A DNA stretch of 32,814 nucleotides from Mangrovicoccus sp. (GTDB taxonomy: Bacteria > Pseudomonadota > Alphaproteobacteria > Rhodobacterales > Rhodobacteraceae). Below, in pieces: positions 9,457 to 17,981 of the stretch. Position 1 is the first letter of the stretch; each line of letters starts with the position of its first letter. The DNA is taken from positions 1 to 32,814 of the forward strand of contig JAOXSB010000050.1 in the NCBI GenBank assembly GCA_025800345.1, read 5' to 3'. The notes beneath the pieces were generated by a model. It was not told the origin of the DNA, searched no databases, and saw nothing but the letters and a program-made list of their open reading frames with translations. The position numbers and the translations under genes are program-made.

Positions 9457-10875
9457 TTAGGGCGCGGCCCCGACAGCCCGTTCCAAGGCCGCCACGGCTG
9501 CGGGATCACCGCCAAAGACCCGAAGCGCGCTGCGATGGGCGTCTTGGGCTTTGCTTGGCTTCCCAAGAGTGCGGTAGGAATTCACCAACATCACCCAGCC
9601 TTGCAGATCCTCTGGCTGCTCTTCGAGCCGCGCGGCAAGGCCCGCCACCATGCCATCAATCATATCCTCGCGCTCTTGGTCAGATAATGCGGATGCTGCA
9701 GCGATATCCTCGGCATCAAGGCCGCGGCGTGCAGGGGCGGGCGCTGTCAGATCCAGCCCCAACGCCCGTTCGGCCTCATCGATTTTTTGCAGCACAAAGG
9801 GCGCAGCGGCATATTCCCGGCGCGCCTGACCCAAAGCTGCGGCCCCGCCGATCTCATCGCCGCTTTGCAACCGGGCCTCGGCCAAAGCAATCCAGGATTT
9901 GTAATCCTTGGGCTCTGCGGCCAGCGCCACTTCCAGCCCGGCGATGCGCGCGGCCAGATCCCCGCCTGGCCCGGCCCCTGCCCCGCCCGCAGCAGCAATC
10001 TCAGCGGCTGTTGCATCAGGCAGGCTCTCGGTCACATCCACCTTAAGAAACCGCGCCATATTGACGATATCGCGGCGCACCATACCCATCCAAGGCGCGT
10101 CCGGGGCAGAATCCCGCGCTAAGGCCGCCCAACGCTCCAGAGCCCCCTCGAAATCCTGCGCCTGGGCCCGCGCCAACGCCAGATAATAGCGCGCCCGCGG
10201 ATCACCTGTTTCTGCGGCCAGCTTGTCAAAAATCACCAGCGCGGCGGTGGGCACTTTATTGCCATTGGCCAGGGTCATCGCCTCAGCATAGGCCGACAGC
10301 ACCCCGGGCTTATCCCCGGCCAGCTCCACCGCATGGCGATAGGCATCCGCGGCAGAGGCATGATCCCCAATAGCGCTATAGCTGCTGGCCAGCATCCACC
10401 AGGTTTCAAAGCTTTCGGGGTCGTCCTGGCTGCGCTCGATCAGTAATTGGATACGGCTGCCCAAATCTCCGGCGGCCGCTTGCGCCGCTAAGGCCTCGGC
10501 CCGGCGCGCGGCCAAAGGCGCATCCGCTGCGCCTGGCGCGCCAAGCCATGCATAGCCCCCCAGAACCAGCGCGGCGGCCAGCCCTGTCAGCCCCGCCGCC
10601 AGCACTGGCGCACGGGTGGAAATGGCCATGCCTTGATCCATATGCCGCGCCGCCACGAGCGCCCGGCGCTCGATCTCCATCCGCGCGGCCTCGCATTCAG
10701 CCTCGGAAATCAACCCCGCGGCCCGGTCGCGATCCACCTCGTCAAGCTGGTCGCGATAGATCGAAATCGCGCCCTCGGCCCCGCTCATTTCCATAGAGCG
10801 TGCGCGCAAAAATGGCAGCGCCATCCACAGCCCGGCAAGCCCAGCCAGCAGCGCGGCGATGATCCAGAATATCAT
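9457..10875 (-). CDS. ccmI: Cytochrome c maturation protein CcmI (CycH)
   Basis: CcmI is an inner-membrane chaperone that holds apocytochrome c and delivers it to the CcmF/CcmH heme ligation complex. The 472-residue protein has the expected architecture: an N-terminal transmembrane segment (MIFWIIAALLAGLAGLWMA), a cytoplasmic heptad-like loop (YRDQLDEVDRDRAAGLI), a second transmembrane segment near residues 93-112, and a periplasmic domain with tetratricopeptide-like repeats (for example PESFETWWMLASSYSAIGD). Its ATG overlaps the ccmH stop (ATGA at 10872-10875). It is the last gene of the fnr-type regulator, ccmF, ccmH, ccmI operon and ends before a terminator. Confidence 0.94.
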   Translation of the reverse strand: MIFWIIAALLAGLAGLWMALPFLRARSMEMSGAEGAISIYRDQLDEVDRDRAAGLISEAECEAARMEIERRALVAARHMDQGMAISTRAPVLAAGLTGLAAALVLGGYAWLGAPGAADAPLAARRAEALAAQAAAGDLGSRIQLLIERSQDDPESFETWWMLASSYSAIGDHASAADAYRHAVELAGDKPGVLSAYAEAMTLANGNKVPTAALVIFDKLAAETGDPRARYYLALARAQAQDFEGALERWAALARDSAPDAPWMGMVRRDIVNMARFLKVDVTESLPDATAAEIAAAGGAGAGPGGDLAARIAGLEVALAAEPKDYKSWIALAEARLQSGDEIGGAAALGQARREYAAAPFVLQKIDEAERALGLDLTAPAPARRGLDAEDIAAASALSDQEREDMIDGMVAGLAARLEEQPEDLQGWVMLVNSYRTLGKPSKAQDAHRSALRVFGGDPAAVAALERAVGAAP

Positions 10876-11378
10876 GGGGTTTTCTCCCTTCCCGAGAGCA
10901 AGGCTTGGGCGCGCGCGCGGTCTTCATCGCTCAGGGCAGGGTCCGGCGCATCCCCCCCACCCGCATGGCGATAAAGGTAAACCCCTGCGCCAAGACCCGA
11001 GAGCACCAGAAAGCCCAGCGGCGCGAGCCACAGCAGCGCGGTCTGCCCCGTGGCGCGCGGGTTGAGCAGCACATAATCGCCATAGCGCTCGCGCAGCCAT
11101 TCCAGCACTTCTTCATCGCTGTCTCCGGCGGCGATGCGTTCACGCACCACCACGCGCATGTCCTGGGCAATGCCCGCATTGGAATCAAAGATCGACTGGT
11201 TGCGGCATTTCACACAGCGCAATTCCCGCCCCAAATCCCGCGCTCGTTGCTCTAGCACCGGATCGTCAAACATCTCGTTCGGGTCCAGGGCGTGCGCCGG
11301 CGCACCGGTCATGGCCAGCAGGACCGCGCTGATCAAGATGGGTTTCATCACTGCCCGTTTCATCACCCGCCCTTTCAT
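10872..11378 (-). CDS. ccmH: Cytochrome c maturation protein CcmH (Ccl2)
   Basis: CcmH is a membrane-anchored periplasmic thiol protein that reduces or holds the CXXCH cysteines of apocytochromes before heme attachment. With the start at 11378 it has 168 residues: a signal sequence (about 10-30, ending APAHA), the redox motif LRCVKCRNQSI with Cys55 and Cys58, and a transmembrane helix near residues 110-130. The frame is open for 44 more codons upstream, but those overlap ccmF, and the ATG at 11378 overlaps the ccmF stop as ATGA. A start at 11351 (MKPIL, 159 residues) would also give a good signal peptide. This is the short form, without a CcmI-like fusion. Confidence 0.93.
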   Translation of the reverse strand: MKGRVMKRAVMKPILISAVLLAMTGAPAHALDPNEMFDDPVLEQRARDLGRELRCVKCRNQSIFDSNAGIAQDMRVVVRERIAAGDSDEEVLEWLRERYGDYVLLNPRATGQTALLWLAPLGFLVLSGLGAGVYLYRHAGGGDAPDPALSDEDRARAQALLSGREKTP

Positions 11379-13369
11379 TCCGCCGCAACCGGGCTGGGGG
11401 TTGCGCGGCGCCGTGACCTGCGGGCCGAAGGTGCGCCCACGCGCAACCGCCGGTCGGTCAGCGAGATCAGCCCCGAAAGGGTGATCAGCGCCCCGCCCGC
11501 CCACATCCATGGCACGCCGGGATTATAGTAATAGCGTGTGACATAGCCCCCGCGCCCATCGGGATCGCCCAGCACCCCGTAAAGATCCCCATGCCAAAGC
11601 GTGCGAATGCCCGCCTCGGTAGTGGGTTGCTGCTCCACCGGGTACCAGCGCCGTTCCGGGAACAGCATGGTCACCAGCTCGCCATTGCGGGTGACCCGCA
11701 GCGCCGCGATGGAGGTCTGGTAATTGGGCCCTTGGGTGTTCTCGATATCGATCAGGGCAAAGCTATAGGGGCCAACTGCTGTTTCCTCGCCCTTGCGCAC
11801 GGTTTGGATTTCCTCGGCGCTCCAGACCGAGACGGCCACCACACCCGCAGCGGCCAGCGCCAACCCGCCATGGCCGATCCAAAGCCCCCAAGCCGATCGC
11901 GGCATGCCAATGATCCGGCGCAGCACAGTGCCAATGGGCGCGCCGGGAACGCCCGCCCGGCGCAGCAGATCGGCCAATGTGGCGATGGCTAGAAAGAGCG
12001 AGATGACGATGCCCAAAAGGCCCACAGGCTCGCGCAATCCGAACCCCAGGGCGATGCCAGCGGTGCCTGCCACGCTCAGCCCCAAAACCCACCCGGCGCG
12101 GCGCAGCACATCAGCCCGGCGCGCACGTTTCCAGCTCAAGAACGGGCCCAGCGCCGCAACCAACATGATCGCCGCAAAGACCGGCAGGAAGGTCTGGTTA
12201 AAATAAGGTGCCCCCACGGTGATTTTCGCGCCGTTATAAAGCTCGAGTGCCAGAGGATAGAGCGTGCCCACAAAGACGATGCCAGTAACGCTGACCAAAA
12301 GGACATTGTTCAGCAAAAGCCCGCTTTCCCGGGACCAGAGCGCGAACACGCCGGTGTCGCGGATGGCATTGGCCCGCCAGGCATAAAGACAAAGCGCCCC
12401 ACCAATATAGATCGACAGCAGCACCAAAATGAATGCGCCCCGCGAGGGGTCCGTGGCAAAGGCATGGACCGAGGTCAGGATGCCCGAGCGCACCAGGAAG
12501 GTGCCAATCAGCGAGAGCGCGAAGGTCAAGATCGCTAGAAGGATGGTCCATTTCAGCAGCGCGTTGCGCTTTTCCACTACGATGGCGGAATGCAGGAGGG
12601 CGGTGCCAATGAGCCACGGCATGAAACTGGCGTTTTCCACCGGATCCCAGAACCAAAACCCGCCCCAGCCAAGCTCGTAATAGGCCCACCACGATCCCAG
12701 CGCGATGCCCGCGGTCAGACCCGACCAGGCCAGCAGCACCCAGGGCCGCATCCAACGTGCCCAGGCGGGATCGACCCGCCCGGTGATCAGGGCCGCCACC
12801 GCAAAGGAAAACGCCGTCGAAAAGCCCACATAGCCCATATAAAGCAGCGGCGGATGCAAAGCGATGCCGATATCTTGCAAAAGCGGGTTCATCCCTTGCC
12901 CGTCCAGCGGCGGGCGGGCGATGCGTTCAAACGGGTTCGAGGTCAGCAGGATGAACAGGTAAAACCCCACCCCCACCATGGCTTGCACCGCCAAGGTCGT
13001 GGCCCGCAGCGCCGCCGGGATCACTCCGCCGAACACTGAGATAAGCAGCCCGAACAGCGCCAGCATCAGCACCCAAAGCAGCATGGAGCCTTCGTGATTG
13101 GCCCAAACCCCGGTGATTTTATAAAGCAGCGGCTTCGAGGAATGGGAGTTCATCGCCACGGAGAGCACCGAGAAATCAGACACCACATAGGCCCAGGTCA
13201 GCGCCGCGAACGCGCCCGCCACCCCGAGAAATTGGATCTGCGCAGCCCGGTCTCCCACCCGCATGGCCGCAGCCGATCCCGAAAGCGCCCCCCAAAGGGG
13301 CAAGCTGGATTGGATCAGCGCCGCCACCAGCGCCAGGATCAATGCGAAATGGCCAAGCTCTACACTCAT
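11375..13369 (-). CDS. ccmF: Heme lyase subunit CcmF
   Basis: CcmF is the polytopic membrane protein of the system I heme ligation complex; it takes heme from holo-CcmE and attaches it to apocytochrome c. The 664-residue protein has the tryptophan-rich WWD domain at about 226-249 (GSWWAYYELGWGG, then WFWDPVENASF), the conserved PLLQDIGIALHPP segment before it, and roughly 14 hydrophobic helices. Its ATG overlaps the stop of the FNR-type regulator (ATGA at 13366-13369). In many relatives ccmE precedes ccmF, whereas here a regulator does, and ccmE is not in the window. Confidence 0.96.
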   Translation of the reverse strand: MSVELGHFALILALVAALIQSSLPLWGALSGSAAAMRVGDRAAQIQFLGVAGAFAALTWAYVVSDFSVLSVAMNSHSSKPLLYKITGVWANHEGSMLLWVLMLALFGLLISVFGGVIPAALRATTLAVQAMVGVGFYLFILLTSNPFERIARPPLDGQGMNPLLQDIGIALHPPLLYMGYVGFSTAFSFAVAALITGRVDPAWARWMRPWVLLAWSGLTAGIALGSWWAYYELGWGGFWFWDPVENASFMPWLIGTALLHSAIVVEKRNALLKWTILLAILTFALSLIGTFLVRSGILTSVHAFATDPSRGAFILVLLSIYIGGALCLYAWRANAIRDTGVFALWSRESGLLLNNVLLVSVTGIVFVGTLYPLALELYNGAKITVGAPYFNQTFLPVFAAIMLVAALGPFLSWKRARRADVLRRAGWVLGLSVAGTAGIALGFGLREPVGLLGIVISLFLAIATLADLLRRAGVPGAPIGTVLRRIIGMPRSAWGLWIGHGGLALAAAGVVAVSVWSAEEIQTVRKGEETAVGPYSFALIDIENTQGPNYQTSIAALRVTRNGELVTMLFPERRWYPVEQQPTTEAGIRTLWHGDLYGVLGDPDGRGGYVTRYYYNPGVPWMWAGGALITLSGLISLTDRRLRVGAPSARRSRRRATPSPVAAE

Positions 13370-14103
13370 GGCTGGGGATCCTCTTGGCGAATATGTTGGG
13401 GCAGGATCTCGGCGGGCAAGCGCCGGGTGATCGCGCCCATATCCGGGATGGTGTAATCGGTGGGGCTTTGAAACTGGACCAGGCCAGATTTGCGCAGCCG
13501 CGTCATGATACGGCTCACGGTTTCCGCGTTCAGCCCCAGATAATCGGCGATATCTTCGCGGGACATGGGCAGATGGGTCTCGCCATAGCCCGACCGCGCG
13601 GCCATTTCGGCCAAAAACAGCATCACCCGCTCGCGGCTATCCAGTCGCCCAAGCACCGAAAGCCGCGCTTCGCTGCGGGCCAGACGCTGATGGGTGATGC
13701 GAAACACTGAGGTGATGAATTCGGGGTCTTGGCGCAGTTCCTCGGCATAGCGGGAAAAATCAATCTCGCAGATCCGCACCGGGCCCAGGGCCTCTAGCCA
13801 ACTGGCCCCACCCCCGGACATCGAGGCGCAGATCACATCGCCAATCCCTTCGAGCCCGATGATCTGACGCCGCCCATCTTTGAAGATCGTGCAGCTTGCG
13901 GCCCAGCCATCCATCACTGTCCAGAACATGAAACAACCAGAGCCATCGCCATTTTCCAGCCGCTCGCCCCGCGCCAACACGCGGATACGCGCGGCGGTCT
14001 CCTCGCGCAGCGCCTCTCGCAGACCACAAAGATCCGCATGACAGCCCATGCATTGGGCCATCTCCGCTGGGTCCGCCCGTAGGCTCGCCTGGCTGTAGCT
14101 CAT
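13366..14103 (-). CDS. FNR/CRP-family transcriptional regulator with Fe-S type cysteines
   Basis: A 245-residue regulator of the CRP/FNR superfamily. Near the N-terminus it has Cys18, Cys21 and Cys26 (CMGCHADLC); a fourth cysteine could be Cys92 or Cys112. This resembles the oxygen-sensing [4Fe-4S] cluster ligands of FNR, though spacing differs slightly. A cyclic-nucleotide-type beta barrel follows. The C-terminal helix-turn-helix recognition helix is NAETVSRIMTRL, and Glu194, Ser197 and Arg198 match the FNR residues that read TTGAT-N4-ATCAA. The open frame extends 35 codons further upstream; I chose ATG 14103 because GGAGGTGA stands right before it. It overlaps ccmF by ATGA and diverges from the dodecaheme cytochrome gene. 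It could be FnrL itself or a second, dedicated member. Confidence 0.88.
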   Translation of the reverse strand: MSYSQASLRADPAEMAQCMGCHADLCGLREALREETAARIRVLARGERLENGDGSGCFMFWTVMDGWAASCTIFKDGRRQIIGLEGIGDVICASMSGGGASWLEALGPVRICEIDFSRYAEELRQDPEFITSVFRITHQRLARSEARLSVLGRLDSRERVMLFLAEMAARSGYGETHLPMSREDIADYLGLNAETVSRIMTRLRKSGLVQFQSPTDYTIPDMGAITRRLPAEILPQHIRQEDPQP

Positions 14104-14209
14104 CCTCACCTCCCACCCCCGGATGCGCGCGCGCATCTTTGCTGGGTGCCAGCACGCCATGCCAAAAAAGCTGGTCGTATACCTGTGGCCGAGCCGCTCA
14201 TTGGGCACA

Positions 14210-14223
14210 TTGCGCTAGATCAA
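14210..14223. promoter_or_regulatory. FNR-like box between regulator and multiheme cytochrome
   Basis: TTGCG-CTAG-ATCAA matches the FNR consensus TTGAT-N4-ATCAA in the whole right half and in three of five bases on the left. It lies 127 bases before the cytochrome GTG and 107 bases before the regulator ATG, a position from which it could serve one or both promoters. No convincing -10 was found. Confidence 0.6.
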
Positions 14224-14269
14224 TGCTCCCGTGCCAAGGGCGCGATTGCCCCAAGAAAAGCGGATCTGC

Positions 14270-14283
14270 CTGACAAATGTCAG
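14270..14283. promoter_or_regulatory. Perfect palindrome CTGACA-AA-TGTCAG in the cytochrome leader
   Basis: A 6-bp perfect inverted repeat with a 2-base centre, 47 bases to the right of the FNR-like box and 66 bases before the cytochrome start. The short centre favours a protein-binding operator over an RNA hairpin. No regulator can be assigned. Confidence 0.4.
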
Positions 14284-14349
14284 CGCGGCCCCCGGGGCCG
14301 GGTGGATAACATCGTGGTGAAGCCATCTGCCTGTTCAGGAGCGATTCTG

Positions 14350-16710
14350 GTGCGACAGCTATTATATTTCGCCATTTTGACGCTTGTCGGTGCCACTGCC
14401 GCCAGCGCTCAATCCACCCCCGAGGAAGTCGATGCCGCCCTGGCGGCAGAACAAGGCTGTCTCTCTTGCCATGAAGGTATCGAAGATTTCACCCAAGGCG
14501 TGATGATGGAAACCATCCATGCCCAGGGCGAGGAATATGGCGATCCCGGCGGCTGTGTAGTCTGCCATGGGGGCACGCCCTCGGCCACCACCAAAGAAGA
14601 GGCCCATAGCGGCAGCCCTGCGGATCTGGCGGAATATGGCCCCCATGATTTTTACCCCGACCCCGGCGCGCTTTGGGGCGCAGCGGAACGGGCTTGCGGG
14701 CAATGCCATGACGGCTATGCGGAACGGCTCAGCAAATCGCTGATGAATACCGAGGCCGGGAAATTGCAGGGCAATCTGTGGTCCTGGGGCGTGCTCGACA
14801 CCCATCGTTCGGTCTATGGCAATTACGCATTGGTGGATGAGGATGGCTTTGTGCCCAGCGTCGGCACCGAAGCCTATCAAGACTATATGGTCGCCTTTGC
14901 CGAGGCCCATCCCGATCAGATGCCCGCCTCTATGGAGCAGGTGCCCGAAGTCGATGTGGATCAGATCAGCGAGCATCCCAATCTGGCCGGGATCACCTAT
15001 TCTCGCCAGCAATGTCAGCGCTGCCATGTGGGGGTGACCGGGCGCGAGAAACGCGGTGATTTCCGCGGCGCGGGCTGTTCGTCCTGCCACGTGCCCTATT
15101 CCAACGATGGGTTCTATGAGGGCAATGACCCCACCATCGCCAAAGACCAGCCCGGCAAATTGCTGGTGCACCAGATGCAAGCGACCCGGAAATCCAAAGT
15201 GCATGTGAATGGCATTGAATATTCCGGCATCCCGTCCGAGACCTGCAATTCCTGCCATAACCGCGGCAAGCGGATCGGTGTGAGCTATCAAGGCATCATG
15301 GAATTCCCCTATGGCTCACCCTATGGCGAAAGCGGGGCCTCGAAACAGCCCAAGCTGCATACGAAGAACTATCTCTTCATCAAGGATGACCTGCATCACC
15401 AGGTGGAATCGCGTCCGGGCAATCCCGAAGGCGGGATGCTCTGCCAAGACTGCCACACCACCATTGATATGCATGGCGATGGCAACCTGCCGGGCACGAC
15501 CCTGGCGCAGGTGGAGATCGAATGCGAGGATTGCCACGGCACGGTCAGCAAACTCCCCTGGGATCTGCCCCTGGGCTATGGCGAGGAATTCCAGACCGAG
15601 ATCGCGGATACCCCCCGTGGTTTGGCCGAAGACAGCCTGGATGAAACCTTTGCCTTTGCCACCGATTACGAGCCCCGCGATGGGTTCTTGTTGACCGCCC
15701 GCGGCAACCCGTTCGGCAATGTGGTCAAGGATGGTGACAAAGTGATCATGCATTCGGCCTCGGGTCTGGATTTCGAAGTGCCCGTGCTGGCGCAAATCGC
15801 CCAGGATGGCAGCTGGAAATCCCCCAATGCCGAGGTCGCGATGATGAGCGTTGGCCAGCATATGGAAAGCATGGAATGCTATGCCTGCCACGCGGATTGG
15901 GCGCCACAGTGCTACGGCTGCCACATCACGGTGGATTATTCCGAAGGCAAAACCGATGTGGATTGGATCAATAATGCCAATGCCCGCAGCGATGTTGGCC
16001 TGACCCCGGATAATGAGATGGGCACCAATGGTCTGACCTCTGCCGGCAAGGTTTCGGAAACCCGTTCCTACCTGCGTTGGGAAGAACCCACCTTGGGCAT
16101 CAATGGCGAAGGCCGCGTCTCGCCGCTTATGCCCGGCTGTCAGGTGATCACCACGGTGATCGACAAAGACGGCAACACGGTGGTGCATAACGAGACCTGG
16201 ATGACCCCGGATGCAGGCGGCACCAAAGGGCTCGATCATGCGGCGGTGCAACCCCATACAGCCGGTCGCGAGGCCCGCAGCTGCGAGAGCTGCCATAACA
16301 ACCCCAAAGCTCTGGGCTATGGCATCTCGGGCGGGCGGTTCATGAAAGGCTATGAGGATGGCTTCACGGTGGATCTGGAAACGGTGCAAGGGCAAATCAT
16401 CCCGCGCCAGACCCAGATGCAATCGCAACCCATCCCCTCGCTTGATCATGATCTCAGCCGCATCGTCACCGAAGATGGCAAGCAGCTGGTGACCGTGGGC
16501 TCGCACTGGCCGCTTACCGGGCCACTGCCCCAAGAGATGCGCGAGAAGATGGAGCGCACGGGGCTGTGCATGGGCTGCCACCAGAACATGACCGATGAGG
16601 ATGTCTGGGAGGCTGTGAACTCTGATCGCTTCGTGAATAACGAAGAGCACCAAGAGGTCATGGACAAAGCCATCCACGCTCTGGCCGCCGAGAAGAAAGC
16701 GGCTGAATAA
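14350..16710 (+). CDS. Secreted dodecaheme cytochrome c, function unknown
   Basis: A 786-residue exported protein with twelve CXXCH heme-binding motifs, starting at residues 37, 69, 116, 222, 243, 299, 365, 392, 510, 521, 645 and 740. The signal peptide (VRQLLYFAILTLVGATAASA) starts at GTG 14350 with AGGAG eight bases before; the frame is open upstream for 68 codons but those look like leader. No C-terminal membrane helix, lipobox, CXXCK motif or long-spaced siroheme-type motif was seen, so a soluble periplasmic (or surface) protein is likely. Hemes cluster as 37-120, 222-303, 365-396, 510-525 and 645-740, with heme-free stretches between. Multiheme proteins of this kind act as reductases or electron conduits, but I cannot assign this one to OTR, HAO, NrfA or MccA families. 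It faces an FNR-type regulator and heme lyase genes. A terminator follows directly. Confidence 0.9.
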   Translation: MRQLLYFAILTLVGATAASAQSTPEEVDAALAAEQGCLSCHEGIEDFTQGVMMETIHAQGEEYGDPGGCVVCHGGTPSATTKEEAHSGSPADLAEYGPHDFYPDPGALWGAAERACGQCHDGYAERLSKSLMNTEAGKLQGNLWSWGVLDTHRSVYGNYALVDEDGFVPSVGTEAYQDYMVAFAEAHPDQMPASMEQVPEVDVDQISEHPNLAGITYSRQQCQRCHVGVTGREKRGDFRGAGCSSCHVPYSNDGFYEGNDPTIAKDQPGKLLVHQMQATRKSKVHVNGIEYSGIPSETCNSCHNRGKRIGVSYQGIMEFPYGSPYGESGASKQPKLHTKNYLFIKDDLHHQVESRPGNPEGGMLCQDCHTTIDMHGDGNLPGTTLAQVEIECEDCHGTVSKLPWDLPLGYGEEFQTEIADTPRGLAEDSLDETFAFATDYEPRDGFLLTARGNPFGNVVKDGDKVIMHSASGLDFEVPVLAQIAQDGSWKSPNAEVAMMSVGQHMESMECYACHADWAPQCYGCHITVDYSEGKTDVDWINNANARSDVGLTPDNEMGTNGLTSAGKVSETRSYLRWEEPTLGINGEGRVSPLMPGCQVITTVIDKDGNTVVHNETWMTPDAGGTKGLDHAAVQPHTAGREARSCESCHNNPKALGYGISGGRFMKGYEDGFTVDLETVQGQIIPRQTQMQSQPIPSLDHDLSRIVTEDGKQLVTVGSHWPLTGPLPQEMREKMERTGLCMGCHQNMTDEDVWEAVNSDRFVNNEEHQEVMDKAIHALAAEKKAAE

Positions 16711-16719
16711 TCCCCCCGG

Positions 16720-16751
16720 CCCCCGCCATCCCGGCGGGGGTCGCCTTTTTT
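16720..16751 (+). terminator. Rho-independent terminator after the dodecaheme cytochrome
   Basis: CCCCCGCC (16720-16727) and GGCGGGGG (16733-16740) form a perfect 8-bp stem with loop ATCCC, followed within a few bases by six T (16746-16751). It lies 9 bases after the stop and 22 bases before the next start, so the small downstream gene is either reached by read-through or has a promoter in this region. Confidence 0.85.
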
Positions 16752-16772
16752 CCGACAGTTGGAGCGAAGCAG

Positions 16773-17180
16773 ATGCGTTTCCCCCTGATCCCCGTTCTCT
16801 CCCTGAGCCTTGCTTTTGGTTTGGCCCAGTCCTCTGCCGCCCTGGCCGATGGCCATGAAAGCAGCACCAAAACTGGCTATACAGTGGCGGCCCTGCTGGC
16901 CCCCTGCCAAGAGGCCGATAACGACGCCCGCGACGGCAAAGCCGCCGAGGTGGAGTGCGAGCAATATATGGTCGGCTTTGTGGATGCTTTGGAAGCTGCC
17001 GGGATGATAGGCGGCGCCGATAGCAAGATCTGCCTGCCCGAACAGAATATCCCCGCTGAAATGCGGTGGGCTTTCATTCGCTGGGTCTATCAGGATTTCA
17101 CCGCCCGCAAACAAATGATGGCCTCTGAGGCCGCCATGGGGACACTGACCACCTTTTTCGCTTGTGAGGCCGCGCAGTAA
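16773..17180 (+). CDS. Small exported Rap1a/Tai-like protein
   Basis: A 135-residue protein with a signal peptide (MRFPLIPVLSLSLAFGLA, cleavage after about SSAALA). The mature part has the pattern of the Rap1a/Tai family: YTVAALLAPCQEAD, then CEQYMVGFVDAL, ICLPE, MRWAFIRWVYQD and a C-terminal FFAC. Four cysteines could make two disulfides. The founding members are immunity proteins against type VI secreted amidases, but many alphaproteobacterial members have no known partner and no effector gene is seen here. A GGAG site precedes the ATG. It follows the cytochrome gene after a terminator, so any functional link to it is inference from position. Confidence 0.75.
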   Translation: MRFPLIPVLSLSLAFGLAQSSAALADGHESSTKTGYTVAALLAPCQEADNDARDGKAAEVECEQYMVGFVDALEAAGMIGGADSKICLPEQNIPAEMRWAFIRWVYQDFTARKQMMASEAAMGTLTTFFACEAAQ

Positions 17181-17203
17181 CACGCCCGCTCCACGCGTAT
17201 CGC

Positions 17204-17238
17204 AAAACCCCGCGCTCGGATCTTCGGCGCGGGATTTT
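17204..17238. terminator. Bidirectional terminator between the Rap1a-like gene and arsH
   Basis: AAAACCCCGCGC (17204-17215) pairs with GCGCGGGATTTT (17227-17238) with a single C-A mismatch and an 11-base loop. It sits between convergent genes and has T-rich ends in both directions. Confidence 0.8.
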
Positions 17239-17267
17239 CTTTGCACAAATGCGCGTTGGAGCGCGGC

Positions 17268-17981
17268 CTATTTGCCCGCGCTTTGATTGACCCGAGCGAT
17301 CAGCGCCTCGCCGCTTTCTTTACGCTCGCTATAGCGATCCACCAGATAGGGGCCGATATCGCGGGTCAGCAGGGTGAATTTCACCAGCTCTTCCATGACA
17401 TCAACCATCCGGTCGTAATAGGGCGAGGGTTTCATGCGGTCATCATTGCCAAATTGCTGGAACGCTTTGGGTACCGAGCTTTGATTAGGGATCGTCAAAC
17501 AGCGCATCCAACGCCCCAAGATCCGCATTTGGTTAACCGAGTTAAAGCTTTGGGAACCGCCGCAAACCTGCATCAAGGCCAAGGTTTTGCCCTGGGTAGG
17601 ACGCACCGCCCCAAGTGACAGTGGGATCCAATCGATCTGTGCCTTCATGATGCCCGTCATCGCCCCGTGACGTTCGGGCGAGCACCAAACCATGCCCTCG
17701 CTCCACGTGACCAGATCCCGCAGCTCTTGCACTTTGGGATGCTCTGGCGCTGCATCATCGGGCAAAGGCAGGCCCGAAGGGTCAAAACTGCGGGTCTCGG
17801 CCCCAAAGCGCTGCAAAACGCGAGCGGCCTCTTGGCTCATTAAACGGCTGAAAGAGCGCTGACGCAGCGAGCCGTGCAGCAGCAAGATCCGCGGCGCATG
17901 GGTCGAGGCTTGCACAGGGGCAAGCTGATCAGCGTCAATCGGTTGAAAATGAGCGTCGGTGAGTTGCGGTGTATCGGTCAA
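17268..17981 (-). CDS. arsH: ArsH, NADPH-dependent FMN reductase family
   Basis: ArsH is a flavodoxin-fold flavoprotein that oxidises trivalent organoarsenicals and has NADPH:FMN and quinone reductase activity. The 237-residue protein has the phosphate-loop motif [14 protein letters not shown], the very conserved [33 protein letters not shown] and [11 protein letters not shown], so the family call is firm. The start appears to be TTG at 17981, with AAAGG eight bases before. No arsR, arsB or arsC is in the window. It lies 124 bases downstream of bluB on the same strand, so it may be transcribed behind the bluB riboswitch. That position suggests a possible role in flavin supply, since BluB consumes reduced FMN; this is inference. 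Confidence 0.93.
   Translation of the reverse strand: MTDTPQLTDAHFQPIDADQLAPVQASTHAPRILLLHGSLRQRSFSRLMSQEAARVLQRFGAETRSFDPSGLPLPDDAAPEHPKVQELRDLVTWSEGMVWCSPERHGAMTGIMKAQIDWIPLSLGAVRPTQGKTLALMQVCGGSQSFNSVNQMRILGRWMRCLTIPNQSSVPKAFQQFGNDDRMKPSPYYDRMVDVMEELVKFTLLTRDIGPYLVDRYSERKESGEALIARVNQSAGK

Noticed and set aside
11379-11510. Upstream extension of ccmH
   Set aside because: It lies inside ccmF in another frame; the ATGA overlap at 11375-11378 and the signal peptide mark the start.
14104-14208. Upstream extension of the FNR-type regulator
   Set aside because: ATG 14103 has a near-perfect ribosome site, and the extension resembles no family member.
14146-14349. N-terminal extension of the dodecaheme cytochrome frame
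   Set aside because: The 68 extra codons show no signal peptide, overlap the regulatory sites, and the GTG at 14350 has AGGAG at proper distance and begins a clear signal peptide.
15316-16677. Long minus-strand open frame opposite the cytochrome gene
   Set aside because: It is an antisense shadow of a GC-rich gene; the protein is repetitive in His/Ile/Gly and has no domain or ribosome site.
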